Notes: a model not told the origin generated them from the sequence alone. A stretch of 64,000 nucleotides of DNA from PALSA-894 sp034669145 (GCA_034669145.1 JAXDNY010000072.1:59873-123872), one strand, 5' to 3'. Shown: positions 8,313-18,090, counted from the stretch's first letter. Numbers and translations: made by a program.

Positions 8313-9290
8313 ATGATTTCGCGCCGGAGTTTCGGCCTGTTCGCGCTGTGCCTCGCCGCGCTGTCGCTTTGTGGCGGCGGCATGGCCTTGGCGCTCGACT
8401 ATCCGACGCGGCCGGTGCGCTGGGTGGTCGGCTATCCGCCGGGCGGTGCGACCGACATCATGGCGCGGCTGATCGGCCACCGGCTCTCGGAAAAGCTCGG
8501 CCAGCAATTCGTGATCGAAAACAAGCCGGGCGCGGGCAACAATATCGGCACGGAAGCGGTGATCAATTCTCCGCCCGACGGCTACACGATTTTGCTGGTC
8601 AACCCCGCGAACGCGATCAATGCCACGCTCTACGCCAAGCTCAACTTCAATTTCATCCGCGACATTGCGCCCGTCGTCGGCATCGCGCGCGTGCCGAACG
8701 TGATGACGGTGCATCCGAGCGTACCGGCCAAGACGGTTGCGGAGTTCATCACCTATGCGAAAGCCAATCCCGGCAAGATCAACATGGCCTCGTCCGGCAA
8801 CGGCACCTCGGTGCATCTCTCGGGCGAGATGTTCAAGGCGATGGCCGGCGTCGACATGCAGCATGTCCCCTATCGCGGCTCGGCGCCGGCGATGACCGAC
8901 ATGCTGGCTGGTCAGGTGCAAGTGATCTTCGACAACATGCCCTCGGTGCTCCAGCACATCAAAGCGGGCTCGCTGCGCGCGCTTGCGGTGACGACCGCGG
9001 CCCGTTCGCAGGAACTGCCCGACGTGCCGACCGTCGCCGAGACGGTGAGCGGTTTCGAGGCAAGCGCCTGGTTCGGCATCGGCGTCCCGAAGGCGACGCC
9101 GCCGGACATCATCGCGGTGCTCAACAAGGCGGTGAACGAGATTCTTGCCGAGCCTGCGATCCTGCAACGCCTCTCCGAACTTGGCGCCGTGCCGATCGTC
9201 GCGACGCCCGCCGAATTCGGCGCCGTCGTGCAATCCGAAACGGACAAGTGGAAGAAGGTCGTCGAGTTCGCGGGCGCCAAGGTCGAATAA
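8313..9290 (+). CDS. Bug/TctC family periplasmic substrate-binding protein
   Basis: 325 residues. GGAGG lies 8 nt before the ATG. An N-terminal signal peptide (hydrophobic FALCLAALSLC, cleavage near ALA) is followed by the family motifs YPTRPVRWVVGYPPGGATDI, IENKPGAGNNIGTEAV, VPYRGSAPAMTDMLAGQVQ and DVPTVAETV. Bug proteins bind organic acids in the periplasm, sometimes for TctAB transporters, often as orphan sensors. No tctA/tctB is present here. It is 62 bp upstream of a sugar-acid dehydratase gene, suggesting an aldonate or similar acid as ligand (inference). Confidence 0.93.
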   Translation: MISRRSFGLFALCLAALSLCGGGMALALDYPTRPVRWVVGYPPGGATDIMARLIGHRLSEKLGQQFVIENKPGAGNNIGTEAVINSPPDGYTILLVNPANAINATLYAKLNFNFIRDIAPVVGIARVPNVMTVHPSVPAKTVAEFITYAKANPGKINMASSGNGTSVHLSGEMFKAMAGVDMQHVPYRGSAPAMTDMLAGQVQVIFDNMPSVLQHIKAGSLRALAVTTAARSQELPDVPTVAETVSGFEASAWFGIGVPKATPPDIIAVLNKAVNEILAEPAILQRLSELGAVPIVATPAEFGAVVQSETDKWKKVVEFAGAKVE

Positions 9291-9352
9291 CGGTCAACGC
9301 AGGTCGTGGAATTCTACGTCGTCTCGCCAGATTGATCCCAGCAAGGAAAATC

Positions 9353-11080
9353 ATGAGCACCCGCAAGCGCCCCGAGGAGCTCCGCAGCCATCGCTGGCTC
9401 GGCGTAAGCGATCTGCGTTCGTTCGGCCACCGCTCGCGGCTGCGCCAGGTCGGTTACGACACCGTCGACTGGGCCGGGCGGCCGGTGATCGGCATCATCA
9501 ACACCTGGAGCGATATCAACCCGTGCCATACGCATCTGCGCCAGCGCGCCGAAGAGGTGAAGCGCGGCGTGCTGCAGGCCGGCGGATTCCCGATCGAGCT
9601 GCCCGCGATGTCGCTCGCCGAAGTGATGGTGAAGCCGACCACCATGCTCTATCGCAACTTCCTCGCGATGGAGACCGAGGAGCTCTTGCGCTCGCACCCG
9701 ATCGACGGCGCGGTATTGCTTGGCGGCTGCGATAAAACGACGCCCGGCCTCGTGATGGGCGCGATCAGCATGGGCTTGCCGACGATCTACGTGCCGGCGG
9801 GGCCGATGCTGCGCGGCAACTGGCAGGGCAAGGCGCTCGGCTCCGGCTCGGACGTGTGGAAATACTGGGACGAGAAGCGCGCCGGCAACATCACCGAAGC
9901 CGACTGGGACGAGATCGAGAACGGCATCGCGCGCTCGTTCGGCACCTGCATGACTATGGGCACCGCCGCCACCATGATGGCGATCGCGGAGGCGCTGGGC
10001 CTGACGCTGCCGGGCGCGTCATCGATCCCCGCGGCCGACAGCAATCACCCGCGCATGGCGACGCAATCCGGCCGCCGGATCGTCGAGATGGTGTGGGAAG
10101 ACCTGACCATTGAGAAGATCCTCGATCAGGCGGCATTCGAGAACGCCATCAAGGTGCACATGGCGATGGGCGGCTCGACCAACGCGATCATCCATCTGGT
10201 CGCGATGGCGAAGCGTGCGGGAACGCAGATATCGCTCGCCGATTTCGACAAGATCTCGCGCATGGTGCCGGTGATCGCGAATGTGCGTCCTTCGGGCGCA
10301 TACCTGATGGAGGACTTCTATTACGCCGGCGGCCTGCGCGCGCTGATGAGCGAACTCTCCGGCCTCTTGGAACTGCGCTGCATGACGGTGACCGGCAAGC
10401 CTCTCAAGGACAACATCGACGGCGCGAAAGTGCACCTGCGCGACGTGATCCATCCGGTCACCGATCCGGTGTCGTCGGAGCCCGCGACCGGCGTGCTGTT
10501 CGGCAACCTCGCGCCGCGCGGCGCCATTATCAAACCGTCTGCCGTGGAGAAGCGCCTGCTCAAGCATCGCGGGCCGGCGCTCGCGTTCGACGATTACAAT
10601 CACATGGCCGCCATGATCGAGCGCGACGATCTCGACGTGACGGCCGACCATGTGCTGGTGCTGAAGAATTCGGGGCCGAAGGGCGGACCGGGCATGCCCG
10701 AATGGGGCATGATGCCGATCCCGACCAAACTGGTGAAGCAGGGCGTGCGCGACATGCTGCGTGTCTCCGACGCGCGCATGAGCGGCACCAGCTATGGCGC
10801 CTGCGTGCTGCACGTCTCGCCGGAGAGCTATGTCGGCGGGCCGCTTGCCTTCGTGCAGACCGGCGATCCGATCGAGGTCGATGTCGCGGCGCGCTCGATC
10901 AACCTGATGATCTCCGACGAGGAGATGGCGAAGCGCAAGGCCGCATGGGTGCCCCCACCGCCCCGCTACGAGCGCGGCTACGGCGCGATGTTTTCCGCGC
11001 ACATCGGGCAGGCTGACGAAGGCTGCGACTTCGATTTTCTCGCGAGCCACGTGCCGGTGCCGGAGCCGGAGATTCATTGA
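9353..11080 (+). CDS. IlvD/Edd family dehydratase, L-arabinonate dehydratase-like
   Basis: 575 residues from the ATG at 9353, which has AAGGA 6 nt upstream. The frame is open far further back through the preceding gene, but that part is not homologous. IlvD/Edd enzymes remove water from dihydroxy acids with an Fe-S cluster. Cys58 (DINPCHTH), Cys126 (GGCDKTTPG) and Cys199 (GTCMTMG) sit where the [2Fe-2S] ligands of sugar-acid dehydratases are expected. The opening RSHRWLGVSDLRSFGHRSR and the cluster spacing fit the arabinonate/xylonate branch better than biosynthetic IlvD. Adjacent Bug protein and no ilv genes agree with a catabolic role. Confidence 0.9.
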   Translation: MSTRKRPEELRSHRWLGVSDLRSFGHRSRLRQVGYDTVDWAGRPVIGIINTWSDINPCHTHLRQRAEEVKRGVLQAGGFPIELPAMSLAEVMVKPTTMLYRNFLAMETEELLRSHPIDGAVLLGGCDKTTPGLVMGAISMGLPTIYVPAGPMLRGNWQGKALGSGSDVWKYWDEKRAGNITEADWDEIENGIARSFGTCMTMGTAATMMAIAEALGLTLPGASSIPAADSNHPRMATQSGRRIVEMVWEDLTIEKILDQAAFENAIKVHMAMGGSTNAIIHLVAMAKRAGTQISLADFDKISRMVPVIANVRPSGAYLMEDFYYAGGLRALMSELSGLLELRCMTVTGKPLKDNIDGAKVHLRDVIHPVTDPVSSEPATGVLFGNLAPRGAIIKPSAVEKRLLKHRGPALAFDDYNHMAAMIERDDLDVTADHVLVLKNSGPKGGPGMPEWGMMPIPTKLVKQGVRDMLRVSDARMSGTSYGACVLHVSPESYVGGPLAFVQTGDPIEVDVAARSINLMISDEEMAKRKAAWVPPPPRYERGYGAMFSAHIGQADEGCDFDFLASHVPVPEPEIH

Positions 11081-11088
11081 CTCCAACC

Positions 11089-11191
11089 CTCATCCTGAGG
11101 AGCGCCCGGAGGGCGCGTCTCGAAGGATGGCGACAGACTCCGCTCGTGGCCATCCTTCGAGACGCCCGCTGCGCGGGCTCCTCAGGATGAG
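11089..11191. repeat. REP/BIME-like inverted repeat
   Basis: CTCATCCTGAGGAGC at the left end pairs with GCTCCTCAGGATGAG at the right end, and the inner arms CGTCTCGAAGGATGG / CCATCCTTCGAGACG also pair. This is a typical rhizobial short palindromic element. It fills the gap between two convergent genes and could end transcription in both directions. Confidence 0.85.
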
Positions 11192-11199
11192 GCTTTCTT

Positions 11200-12168
11200 C
11201 TACTCCGGCTTGATCTGAATCTCTTTCAGCACCTTGCCCCACTTGTCCTGTTCGGCGCGCATGAAGGCGGCGAATTCCTCGCGCGAGGTGCCGATCGCGC
11301 GCGCACCTTGCGAAGCCAAGCGCTTCTGCATGAAATCCGACTTGATGAAGCGTGTGATTTCCCTGTTCAGCCGATCCACGATCGCATCGGGCGTGCCGGC
11401 GGGCGCGATCACGCCGAACCAGAGTTCGGCTTCGTAGCCGGGCACGCCGGATTCGGAAATCGACGGCACGTTCGGCCACACGTCCGTGCGGCCGCGCGAG
11501 GTCACGGCGAGCGCCTTGAGCTGCTTTGCCTCGACCTGCGGCATCACCTGCAGCACGCTCAGGACCGCCAGCGGCACATGCCCGCCGATTGCGTCGTTGA
11601 GCGCCGGCGCGCCGCCGCGATACGGCACATGCACGAATTTCGTGCCGGTCATGTAGGCCATCAGCTCGAGCGACAATTGCTGGATCGAGGCGACGCCCGG
11701 CGTCGCGTAGGAAATCATGCCGGGCTTCGCCTTGGCGGCCTCCACCAGCGACTTGATGTCGGAGGGCGGAAAGTTCGGATTCGCCACGATCGCAAGCGGC
11801 GAGGACGCGACCAGGCTGATCGGCGTGACATCTTTCAGTGGATCGAAACCGAGATTGGGATAGAGGAATGCGTTGGTGATGTGTCCGGACAGGATCATCT
11901 GGAACGTCTGACCGTCGGGCTTGGCGGCAACCAGCGCCTGCGTTGCGGTCAGGCCGTTCGCGCCCGGCCGGTTCTCGATCACGATCGGAACGCCGAGCAC
12001 CTTCTCGAGCTCGGCCGCGAGGTCGCGCGAGATCATGTCGGCCGTGCCGCCGGCCGTGAAACCGACCAGCCAGCGGATCGGGCCGGACGGCCAGGTCTGC
12101 GCCGTGGCGACGCTCGCGCAGGCGAGCGCCGCGCATAATGCCAACACCACGCGACAGATGCGCTTCAT
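11200..12168 (-). CDS. Bug/TctC family periplasmic substrate-binding protein
   Basis: 322 residues. The start is the ATG at 12168, preceded by GGGGAGGGGACG; upstream extension of the frame has no signal sequence. The signal peptide MKRICRVVLALCAALAC...ATAQ is followed by WPSGPIRWLVGFTAGGTADM, IENRPGANGLTATQAL, VPYRGGAPALNDAIGGHV and NVPSISESGVPGYEA, all standard Bug motifs. It converges with the dehydratase gene. Ligand unknown, and only distantly similar to the first Bug protein in the window. Confidence 0.93.
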   Translation of the reverse strand: MKRICRVVLALCAALACASVATAQTWPSGPIRWLVGFTAGGTADMISRDLAAELEKVLGVPIVIENRPGANGLTATQALVAAKPDGQTFQMILSGHITNAFLYPNLGFDPLKDVTPISLVASSPLAIVANPNFPPSDIKSLVEAAKAKPGMISYATPGVASIQQLSLELMAYMTGTKFVHVPYRGGAPALNDAIGGHVPLAVLSVLQVMPQVEAKQLKALAVTSRGRTDVWPNVPSISESGVPGYEAELWFGVIAPAGTPDAIVDRLNREITRFIKSDFMQKRLASQGARAIGTSREEFAAFMRAEQDKWGKVLKEIQIKPE

Positions 12169-12283
12169 CGTCCCCTCCCCGCTGTTCGGCGATCCTCGCA
12201 GATTTCCGATCGGACAACTATACGGGACTTGACCTCGGCGCCTCGATCGGGCGGGTACGGACATCCAACGCAAAGGCCGCGCG

Positions 12284-13201
12284 ATGCCCGACGACATTCC
12301 GTACAACAGGACATTCGACCTTGAGCCCGGCCGCGCCGAAGACATCGCGCCGGGCGTGCGGCGCATCGTCGCCGACAATCCCGGGCCGTTCACCTTCAAG
12401 GGAACGGTGAGCTACATCGTCGGGCGCGACAAGGTCGCGATCATCGATCCCGGGCCGGACGATCCGGCGCATATCGCAGCGCTGCTCGATGCGGTCCGCG
12501 GCGAGACGGTGACGCATATCTTCGTCACCCACACGCACCGCGACCACTCGCCCGCCGTGCCGGCCATCAAGGCCGCGACCGGCGCGCAAGTGCTGGCGGA
12601 AGGACCGCATCGCGCCTCGCGGCCCCTCCACGCGGGCGAGGCGCCGCGCATGGAGGCGAGCAACGACACCGACTTCCGCCCCGACCGGACGCTCGCCGAT
12701 GGCGACGTCGTGAGCGGCGCGGGCTGGACCATCGAGGCGCTCACCACGCCCGGCCACACGGCGAACCACATGGCGTTCGCCTTGAAAGAAGCGAACCTGA
12801 TTTTTTCCGGCGACCACGTGATGGCATGGTCGACCTCGATCGTCGCGCCGCCGGACGGCGCCATGAGCGATTTCATGAACTCGCTGCACAAGCTCGCGCA
12901 ACGCCCCGAGCCGATCTATCTGCCGGGGCACGGCGGCGAGGTGCGCGACGCGCCGAACTTCGTGGCCGCCTACATCCGCCACCGTCACGCGCGCGAAGCC
13001 TCAATCCTGCACCGGCTCGGCAAGGGCGCAGCCGACATCCCGACCATCGTGCGCGCGGTCTATATCGGGCTCGATCCGCGGCTTGTCGGCGCCGCCGGAT
13101 ATTCGGTGCTGGCGCATCTGGAAGACATGACGGCGCGCGGCGAGGTTTTGACCGACGGCCCGCCGTCGATCAGCGGCGTTTATCGGCTGGCGGCGTCTTA
13201 G
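12284..13201 (+). CDS. Metallo-beta-lactamase-fold hydrolase (LACTB2-like)
   Basis: 305 residues. Zinc-site motifs are complete: HTHRDHSP, TTPGHTANH, FSGDHVM and YLPGHGGEV. The C-terminal 80 residues (HRHAREASILHRL, DIPTIVRAVY) form the winged-helix-like tail seen in LACTB2-type proteins. Members hydrolyse thioesters, phosphodiesters or RNA; the substrate is not evident. The last 32 bp overlap the convergent DUF1499 gene. Confidence 0.88.
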   Translation: MPDDIPYNRTFDLEPGRAEDIAPGVRRIVADNPGPFTFKGTVSYIVGRDKVAIIDPGPDDPAHIAALLDAVRGETVTHIFVTHTHRDHSPAVPAIKAATGAQVLAEGPHRASRPLHAGEAPRMEASNDTDFRPDRTLADGDVVSGAGWTIEALTTPGHTANHMAFALKEANLIFSGDHVMAWSTSIVAPPDGAMSDFMNSLHKLAQRPEPIYLPGHGGEVRDAPNFVAAYIRHRHAREASILHRLGKGAADIPTIVRAVYIGLDPRLVGAAGYSVLAHLEDMTARGEVLTDGPPSISGVYRLAAS

Positions 13202-14075
13202 TCTTCGCCTCCGTCTTCTTCGGCTTCTTCGCCTGCTCCGGCGTCTTCTCCGGCTTCAGATTGTCCACCGCCTCCTCAATCGCCTCCGACAGCGCGCTCA
13301 CGCGCGACGCGTTGGTGCCGAAATCGTGGCGGCCGTAGCGCGAGGTCGACCGGATATCGAGGCGCGAACCGTCGGGATCGGAGCGCACGCGCACTACCAC
13401 GTCGTCGCGGAAGCCGAGGATTGGCGTGCGCGCCACCGCCTCGATACGGCCGTCGCGACGCCCGACCTGCGGCGCGCGCGCATCGACGATGCGCCATTTG
13501 CGCTTGGTGACTACATCGAGCGCGGCGTCATAGGCGATTTGCGGCGGCACCGATACCACCAGCGGCTCGATCGCCGGATACGCGCTCCGCTGCAGTTCGG
13601 CGGCGCGCAGACCCGCATAGACGATCGGGTTGGCGTCGCGCGCGCGCAGCCGCGCGATTGCCTCGAAGCGCGGCGGGTCGATCGGATCGGTGGTGATGTC
13701 GGCGATCGCGGGCAGGCGATAGCCCTTCGCGCCGAGATAGGCCGGGTAGCCGAGAATCGCGATGCTGACCAGCAGCGCGGTCACCGCCGTGCCGAAGCCT
13801 TGCAGCCCTTCGCGCCAAATCACCACGAACGCCGCGAAGGCAAGCAGCATCGCGATGAAGGCGAGGATGAACGCCCCGCCGACCGCGGCAAGCGAGGGGA
13901 TGATCTCAAGGAATCCGCCGCGCACGATGACGATGGCAAGGAGGAGCACCGCCACGGCAAAGCCTGCAACGCGGCGCGCCCAGACGGCGAGCCGCGAGGT
14001 CGGGTCGGCCTGGATGCGGCGGGCGAAATATGCCCGCCTCACCGGCCCGTGCAGATACGCTTCAGCGCGGCCCAT
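13170..14075 (-). CDS. DUF1499 membrane protein
   Basis: 301 residues. Three hydrophobic segments near residues 35-55, 60-90 and 95-112 are followed by a soluble DUF1499 domain (AELQRSAYPAIEPLVV, AYDAALDVVTKRKW, RTPILGFRDDVVVRVR, SRYGRHDFGTNASRV) and a Lys/Pro-rich tail. Last gene of a reverse operon; its start overlaps the end of the M48 protease gene by 37 bp, indicating translational coupling. Function unknown; the domain is presumed periplasmic or cytoplasmic membrane-attached. Confidence 0.82.
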   Translation of the reverse strand: MGRAEAYLHGPVRRAYFARRIQADPTSRLAVWARRVAGFAVAVLLLAIVIVRGGFLEIIPSLAAVGGAFILAFIAMLLAFAAFVVIWREGLQGFGTAVTALLVSIAILGYPAYLGAKGYRLPAIADITTDPIDPPRFEAIARLRARDANPIVYAGLRAAELQRSAYPAIEPLVVSVPPQIAYDAALDVVTKRKWRIVDARAPQVGRRDGRIEAVARTPILGFRDDVVVRVRSDPDGSRLDIRSTSRYGRHDFGTNASRVSALSEAIEEAVDNLKPEKTPEQAKKPKKTEAKTKTPPADKRR

Positions 14076-15157
14076 TCGGCAGGTTCCAGCAGCGGTTGCG
14101 GCGGCGAAGGCGACGCACCCGCAACGCTGTTTATCACAGCGACGCGCGCTTTCGTATCGGGGTGATCGCGCAAAATTTCCATGCCCGGATGGTTGGCGCC
14201 GGCAATGCGGGTCAGTACCGCGCCAAGCGCGCGCGGGTCTCCGCCGGCCCGGCGCATCAACTCGACCCCAAAGAGGTCCGCCGCGGCCTCGACTTCGCGC
14301 GAATAGGAGGATTGCAGCACGGCACGCGCGCCGATCACCACCGCGCTGCCGCCGACGAAGTCGCCGAGCAGCATGCCGAACATGAACGAGAGGCCTGCGG
14401 CCTGCAGGATCGATCGCGTACCGTCGCGGTGCGCCACATGCCCGATCTCGTGCGCGATGACACCCGCCAATTCGTCGGCGGTTTCGGATTTCTCGACCAG
14501 CCCCTGGAACACATAGATGTGCCCGCCGGGGAGCGCGACCGCGTTCGCCTCGCTGCGCCGGACGACCTTGGCGTCGAGCGGGATCGGAAGCCCGGCTGCC
14601 GCCTCCAGTCTGCCGATCAGCTTAACCAGCGCCGCGCGCGCTTCGGCTTCCGCGCCGACCGTGCCGCATTCGAACGGACGGCTGGTGTCGCCCTTGTCCA
14701 GCATTTTGCGCGCCTGCGTATCTACAGCGTCGCCGAGCCAGCGCTCGGCGCGCAGCGGCACCAGCGGCGCAATCTTGTCGGCGAGCGCGGGCACGCCGTA
14801 CACGGCGCCGAGCACCAGCGACACCATCGCGGCGAAGCTCCAGGCGATCACCTTCACCCGGCTGCGCCGCTCGGACGCGCCGCTGCGGTCGACCGGAACC
14901 GAGGCGTCATCGATGGCCGTTGCGAGCGCCGGGTCGCGCACCTCGAGCCGTGCAAGCGTCCTGGCTCCGGCACGGCCGAGACGCAGCACGCCCTCGGGCG
15001 CGGCCAGATGATCGAGCTCGTGATACGGCCAGCGCGCCAGCATGTCGCGCTCCTCGGCGTCGCGCACGACCACACCGTCCGAGGCCAATTCGACGAGCAC
15101 GGGCCGCCGCGCGCTGGTCACGCCGTCGAAGAAAATGCCGGTGCCCGCCGCCGCCAT
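14039..15157 (-). CDS. M48 family metallopeptidase
   Basis: 372 residues from the ATG at 15157, which lies 2 bp after the YjgN-like gene; the frame extends upstream only as antisense-like reading. The zinc motif HEIGH (His236, Glu237, His240) and the third ligand region SREVEAAADLFG identify an M48 protease of the LoiP/Oma87 type. A transmembrane segment (VIAWSFAAMVSLVLGAVYG) sits near residue 110, after a short cytoplasmic domain. It probably degrades misfolded membrane or periplasmic proteins. The gene order with YjgN and DUF1499 suggests an envelope-maintenance operon. Confidence 0.88.
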   Translation of the reverse strand: MAAAGTGIFFDGVTSARRPVLVELASDGVVVRDAEERDMLARWPYHELDHLAAPEGVLRLGRAGARTLARLEVRDPALATAIDDASVPVDRSGASERRSRVKVIAWSFAAMVSLVLGAVYGVPALADKIAPLVPLRAERWLGDAVDTQARKMLDKGDTSRPFECGTVGAEAEARAALVKLIGRLEAAAGLPIPLDAKVVRRSEANAVALPGGHIYVFQGLVEKSETADELAGVIAHEIGHVAHRDGTRSILQAAGLSFMFGMLLGDFVGGSAVVIGARAVLQSSYSREVEAAADLFGVELMRRAGGDPRALGAVLTRIAGANHPGMEILRDHPDTKARVAVINSVAGASPSPPQPLLEPAEWAALKRICTGR

Positions 15158-15159
15158 CG

Positions 15160-16440
15160 TCAAATCCCGCCGACATTGAGCGCGTCGGCGAGCCCCTCGC
15201 CGACGGCGGACCCCGGCGCGCCCGCCGCATTCGCCCGATCGAGTGCTTCCAGCCCGGACAGCTCGATCGATTCGAAGCCCGCTTTCCATAAGCGTATTTT
15301 CACGGTCGCTTGGTAGATGGTCGAATAGGCGAGCGCAACGATCACGTAGGTGCCGACCAGGAACGCGGTCGTGAGCAATTCGGTCACGCTGCCCTTGCCG
15401 AGCCACACTTCGAGCCCGCCGATCAGCGCAAGCGTGATCGCCAGCGCGATGGCGAGAACGACGCCCGCGAGCAACGCGATCCACATGAAGCGCAGATAAA
15501 CCGCGTAGATCGCCCGCATTCGCAGTGTCGACGCCACGCTCAACTCGCCGAAGCGCAATCCCGATATCCACCAGCGCAGCACCATCGCCTGGAATGCCGG
15601 ATAGAGCACCGCGACAGCCATCACGGACCAGCCCATACTCAGCACCGCGACCACCAGCGCCGAACCGACGCCCGCTGCTTCGATCCGGCCCATGACATCG
15701 TCGCTGCCGCGCCGCACCGCTTCGCCGACCGCGGTCCAGTCAACCGCACCGATGGCCAGCATCAGGCCGAACGCGAAGGGCCCCATCACGATTAGCCAGA
15801 GCAGCACGCCGCGAAAGAACAGCCGCGTGCCAGATCCGACGAAATGGCCCTGCAGATCACCGTAGTAAGTGTTGCGCAGCTTAAGGCGCTCAAGGCTTGC
15901 CTGCGCAAACGGATAGGCAAGCCCGAGCGTGAGCGCGATCATGCCCCACCAGAAGATCGCGCATACCGCAAAACGCCACGCCGACCCCGTCTGGTGGAAG
16001 CGGATACCGCGATAGACCGTGCGCGTGAGGCGATAGCGTCGTGCGCGATAGACCGCGAACTGCCCGAGCAGCGCGAGCGCGGCGAGCGCGAGCAATCCGG
16101 AAATCTGGCCGATCACGCCGCGGCTGAACGCGGCGAGAAAGAACACCACGTTGATCGGCACCAGTAGCGCGATCGCGATGAGGAAGCCGAGCAGCAGCTC
16201 GCGTGCCGTGCCGATGTATTCAAGGCCGTCGCCGGCGACCTCGGTGTTGCTCCATAGAAAACGGCGCACGTCGGTCGCGAGCCAGAAGCGATAGATGCCA
16301 AGCGTGACGAGCAGCAACACGGCGCCACGGATCAGCAGCCGCCAGAACGCACGCTCGTTGCCGGTAAACCGCGCACCGTTGGCCGGCGCGGGCGGGGTTT
16401 CGACCGGCACCGCTGCGCTAAACGGATCCGTGGCGGTCAT
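15160..16440 (-). CDS. YjgN/DUF898 family membrane protein
   Basis: 426 residues with about 8-10 hydrophobic segments. The paired RFTGNERAFWRLLIRG and RLTRTVYRGIRFHQTGSA motifs, and LRNTYYGDLQG, fit YjgN (DUF898), a family of inner-membrane proteins of unknown function. It overlaps the GMC oxidoreductase gene by 4 bp (ATGA) and is followed 2 bp later by the M48 protease gene. Confidence 0.85.
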   Translation of the reverse strand: MTATDPFSAAVPVETPPAPANGARFTGNERAFWRLLIRGAVLLLVTLGIYRFWLATDVRRFLWSNTEVAGDGLEYIGTARELLLGFLIAIALLVPINVVFFLAAFSRGVIGQISGLLALAALALLGQFAVYRARRYRLTRTVYRGIRFHQTGSAWRFAVCAIFWWGMIALTLGLAYPFAQASLERLKLRNTYYGDLQGHFVGSGTRLFFRGVLLWLIVMGPFAFGLMLAIGAVDWTAVGEAVRRGSDDVMGRIEAAGVGSALVVAVLSMGWSVMAVAVLYPAFQAMVLRWWISGLRFGELSVASTLRMRAIYAVYLRFMWIALLAGVVLAIALAITLALIGGLEVWLGKGSVTELLTTAFLVGTYVIVALAYSTIYQATVKIRLWKAGFESIELSGLEALDRANAAGAPGSAVGEGLADALNVGGI

Positions 16441-18074
16441 CGCGGCAAAATAATCGGCTGCGGCGGCGCCTTGCGGCGAATGAAGTCCGAAGCCTTGTCG
16501 GCGATCATCATGGTGGCGGCGTTGATGTTGGCCGAGAGCATCATCGGCATGATCGAGGCATCGGCGACGCGCAGGCCTTCCAGCCCGCGCACGCGCAACT
16601 CATCGTCGACCACGCTGGTCGGGTCGCTGTCCGGGCCCATCCGGCACGTGCCCATCGGATGGAACGTCGTGGTGCCACGTTCCTTCGCGGCGGCGAGCAT
16701 TTCGTCGTCGCTCTCAACTTTGTCGCCGGGGAAGTCTTCGTAGTCGTAATAGGGCTCAAGCGGCTTCGATTTGAGAATGCGCCGCGCGAGCCGCATGGCG
16801 GCGACGAGCACGCGCCGGTCGCCCTCCTCGGTCAGATAGCGCGGCTGGATTTCCGGTTGCTCGAACGGGTCGGCCGAGCGGACGCGCACGTAGCCCTTGC
16901 TCTCCGGCCGCTGCTGCCATGGCGCGGCCGTCATGCCGGGCTGGTGTTCGAGCTGGCCTTGCTGGCCTTCGAGATAGCTCGCAGGCGTAAAGGTGAGCTG
17001 GATGTCGGAGGTTTCGAGATGCGGCTCCGATTTCCAGAAGCAGTAGACCTGCGTCGGCGAGAGGCCGAGGATGCTTTTTCCTCCGACGCACCACTTCGCG
17101 ATCTCGCCCGCGAGCCTGATGCCGCGGCTTCGCTCGTTGATCGTATCCATGTTCTTCACGCGCACCGCAAAGCGCGGCGCGTAATGATCGCGCAGGTTTT
17201 CGCCGACCCCGGGCAGCGCATGCGTGACCGCGATGCCGAGCGACGAAAGCAGCGCGGGCGGGCCGACGCCGGACATCTGCAGCAGCTGCGGCGAGTTGAA
17301 CGCGCCACCCGACAGGATCACCTCGCGCCGCGCGCGCACCTCGACCGGAGCGCCGCCACGCCCGCCTTTACGATAGCGCACGCCAACCGCGCGCTTGCCC
17401 TCGAGGATCAGGCCAGTCGCGTGCGCGCGCGTGCGCACGTTGAGGTTCGGCCGCTTCATCGCGGGATGCAGGAAGGCGCGCGCCGCGCTGACGCGGCGGC
17501 CTTTCAGGATCGCGCGCTGCGCGTAGTTGATGCCGAGCTGGCTCTCGCCGTTGTAATCCGGGTTGCGCGGGATGCCGAGTGACACCGCGCCGGCAATGAA
17601 TGCTTCGCTCAGCGGGTGATACTGGTCGATATCGGTGACGGTCAGCCCGCCCTCGCGGCCGCGAAACGTGTCGTCACCCTCCCCGATCCGGCGCTCCAGC
17701 CGCTTGAAGTAGGGCAGCACGTCCGCATAGCCCCAGCCGCGGTTGCCGCGCTGCGCCCAGCCGTCATAGTCGAGCCGTTGCCCGCGATTGTAGATGTGGC
17801 CGTTGATCGAACTCGATCCGCCGAGCGCCTTGCCGCGCGGCGCGAGAATGCGGCGTCCGCCGGTCCACTCGCTCGGCTCCTGGGTGTAGAGCCAGTTCAG
17901 CCCCGGCTGGTGGAACAGCTTGATGAAGCCGGCCGGGATATGGATGTAGGGATGCCAATCGCGCGGGCCCGCTTCGAGCACACACACGCTCGTGCCGGAA
18001 TCCTCGCTCAGCCGGTTGGCGAGAATGCAGCCCGCCGTCCCCGCGCCGATGATCACATAATCGAACGTGTCCAT
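16437..18074 (-). CDS. GMC family oxidoreductase (choline/alcohol dehydrogenase-like)
   Basis: 545 residues. FAD-binding IIGAGTAGCILANRLSE begins at residue 8; GMC signature 1 lies in KALGGSSSINGHIYNRGQ and signature 2 in LSGGAFNSPQLLQMSGVGP. The C-terminal catalytic region has FHPMGTCRMG and SANINAATMMIADKA. GMC flavoenzymes oxidise alcohols, choline or sugars to aldehydes. The substrate cannot be deduced. First gene of the reverse cluster that continues with YjgN, M48 and DUF1499 proteins. Confidence 0.92.
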   Translation of the reverse strand: MDTFDYVIIGAGTAGCILANRLSEDSGTSVCVLEAGPRDWHPYIHIPAGFIKLFHQPGLNWLYTQEPSEWTGGRRILAPRGKALGGSSSINGHIYNRGQRLDYDGWAQRGNRGWGYADVLPYFKRLERRIGEGDDTFRGREGGLTVTDIDQYHPLSEAFIAGAVSLGIPRNPDYNGESQLGINYAQRAILKGRRVSAARAFLHPAMKRPNLNVRTRAHATGLILEGKRAVGVRYRKGGRGGAPVEVRARREVILSGGAFNSPQLLQMSGVGPPALLSSLGIAVTHALPGVGENLRDHYAPRFAVRVKNMDTINERSRGIRLAGEIAKWCVGGKSILGLSPTQVYCFWKSEPHLETSDIQLTFTPASYLEGQQGQLEHQPGMTAAPWQQRPESKGYVRVRSADPFEQPEIQPRYLTEEGDRRVLVAAMRLARRILKSKPLEPYYDYEDFPGDKVESDDEMLAAAKERGTTTFHPMGTCRMGPDSDPTSVVDDELRVRGLEGLRVADASIMPMMLSANINAATMMIADKASDFIRRKAPPQPIILPR

Positions 18075-18090
18075 TGAAGCTCGTTGTTGG

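Noticed and set aside
8282..11080. A 932-codon frame that would fuse a first part to the dehydratase
   Set aside because: The part before 9353 is the wrong frame of the Bug protein gene. The ATG at 9353 has its own ribosome binding site and begins at the family's usual start.
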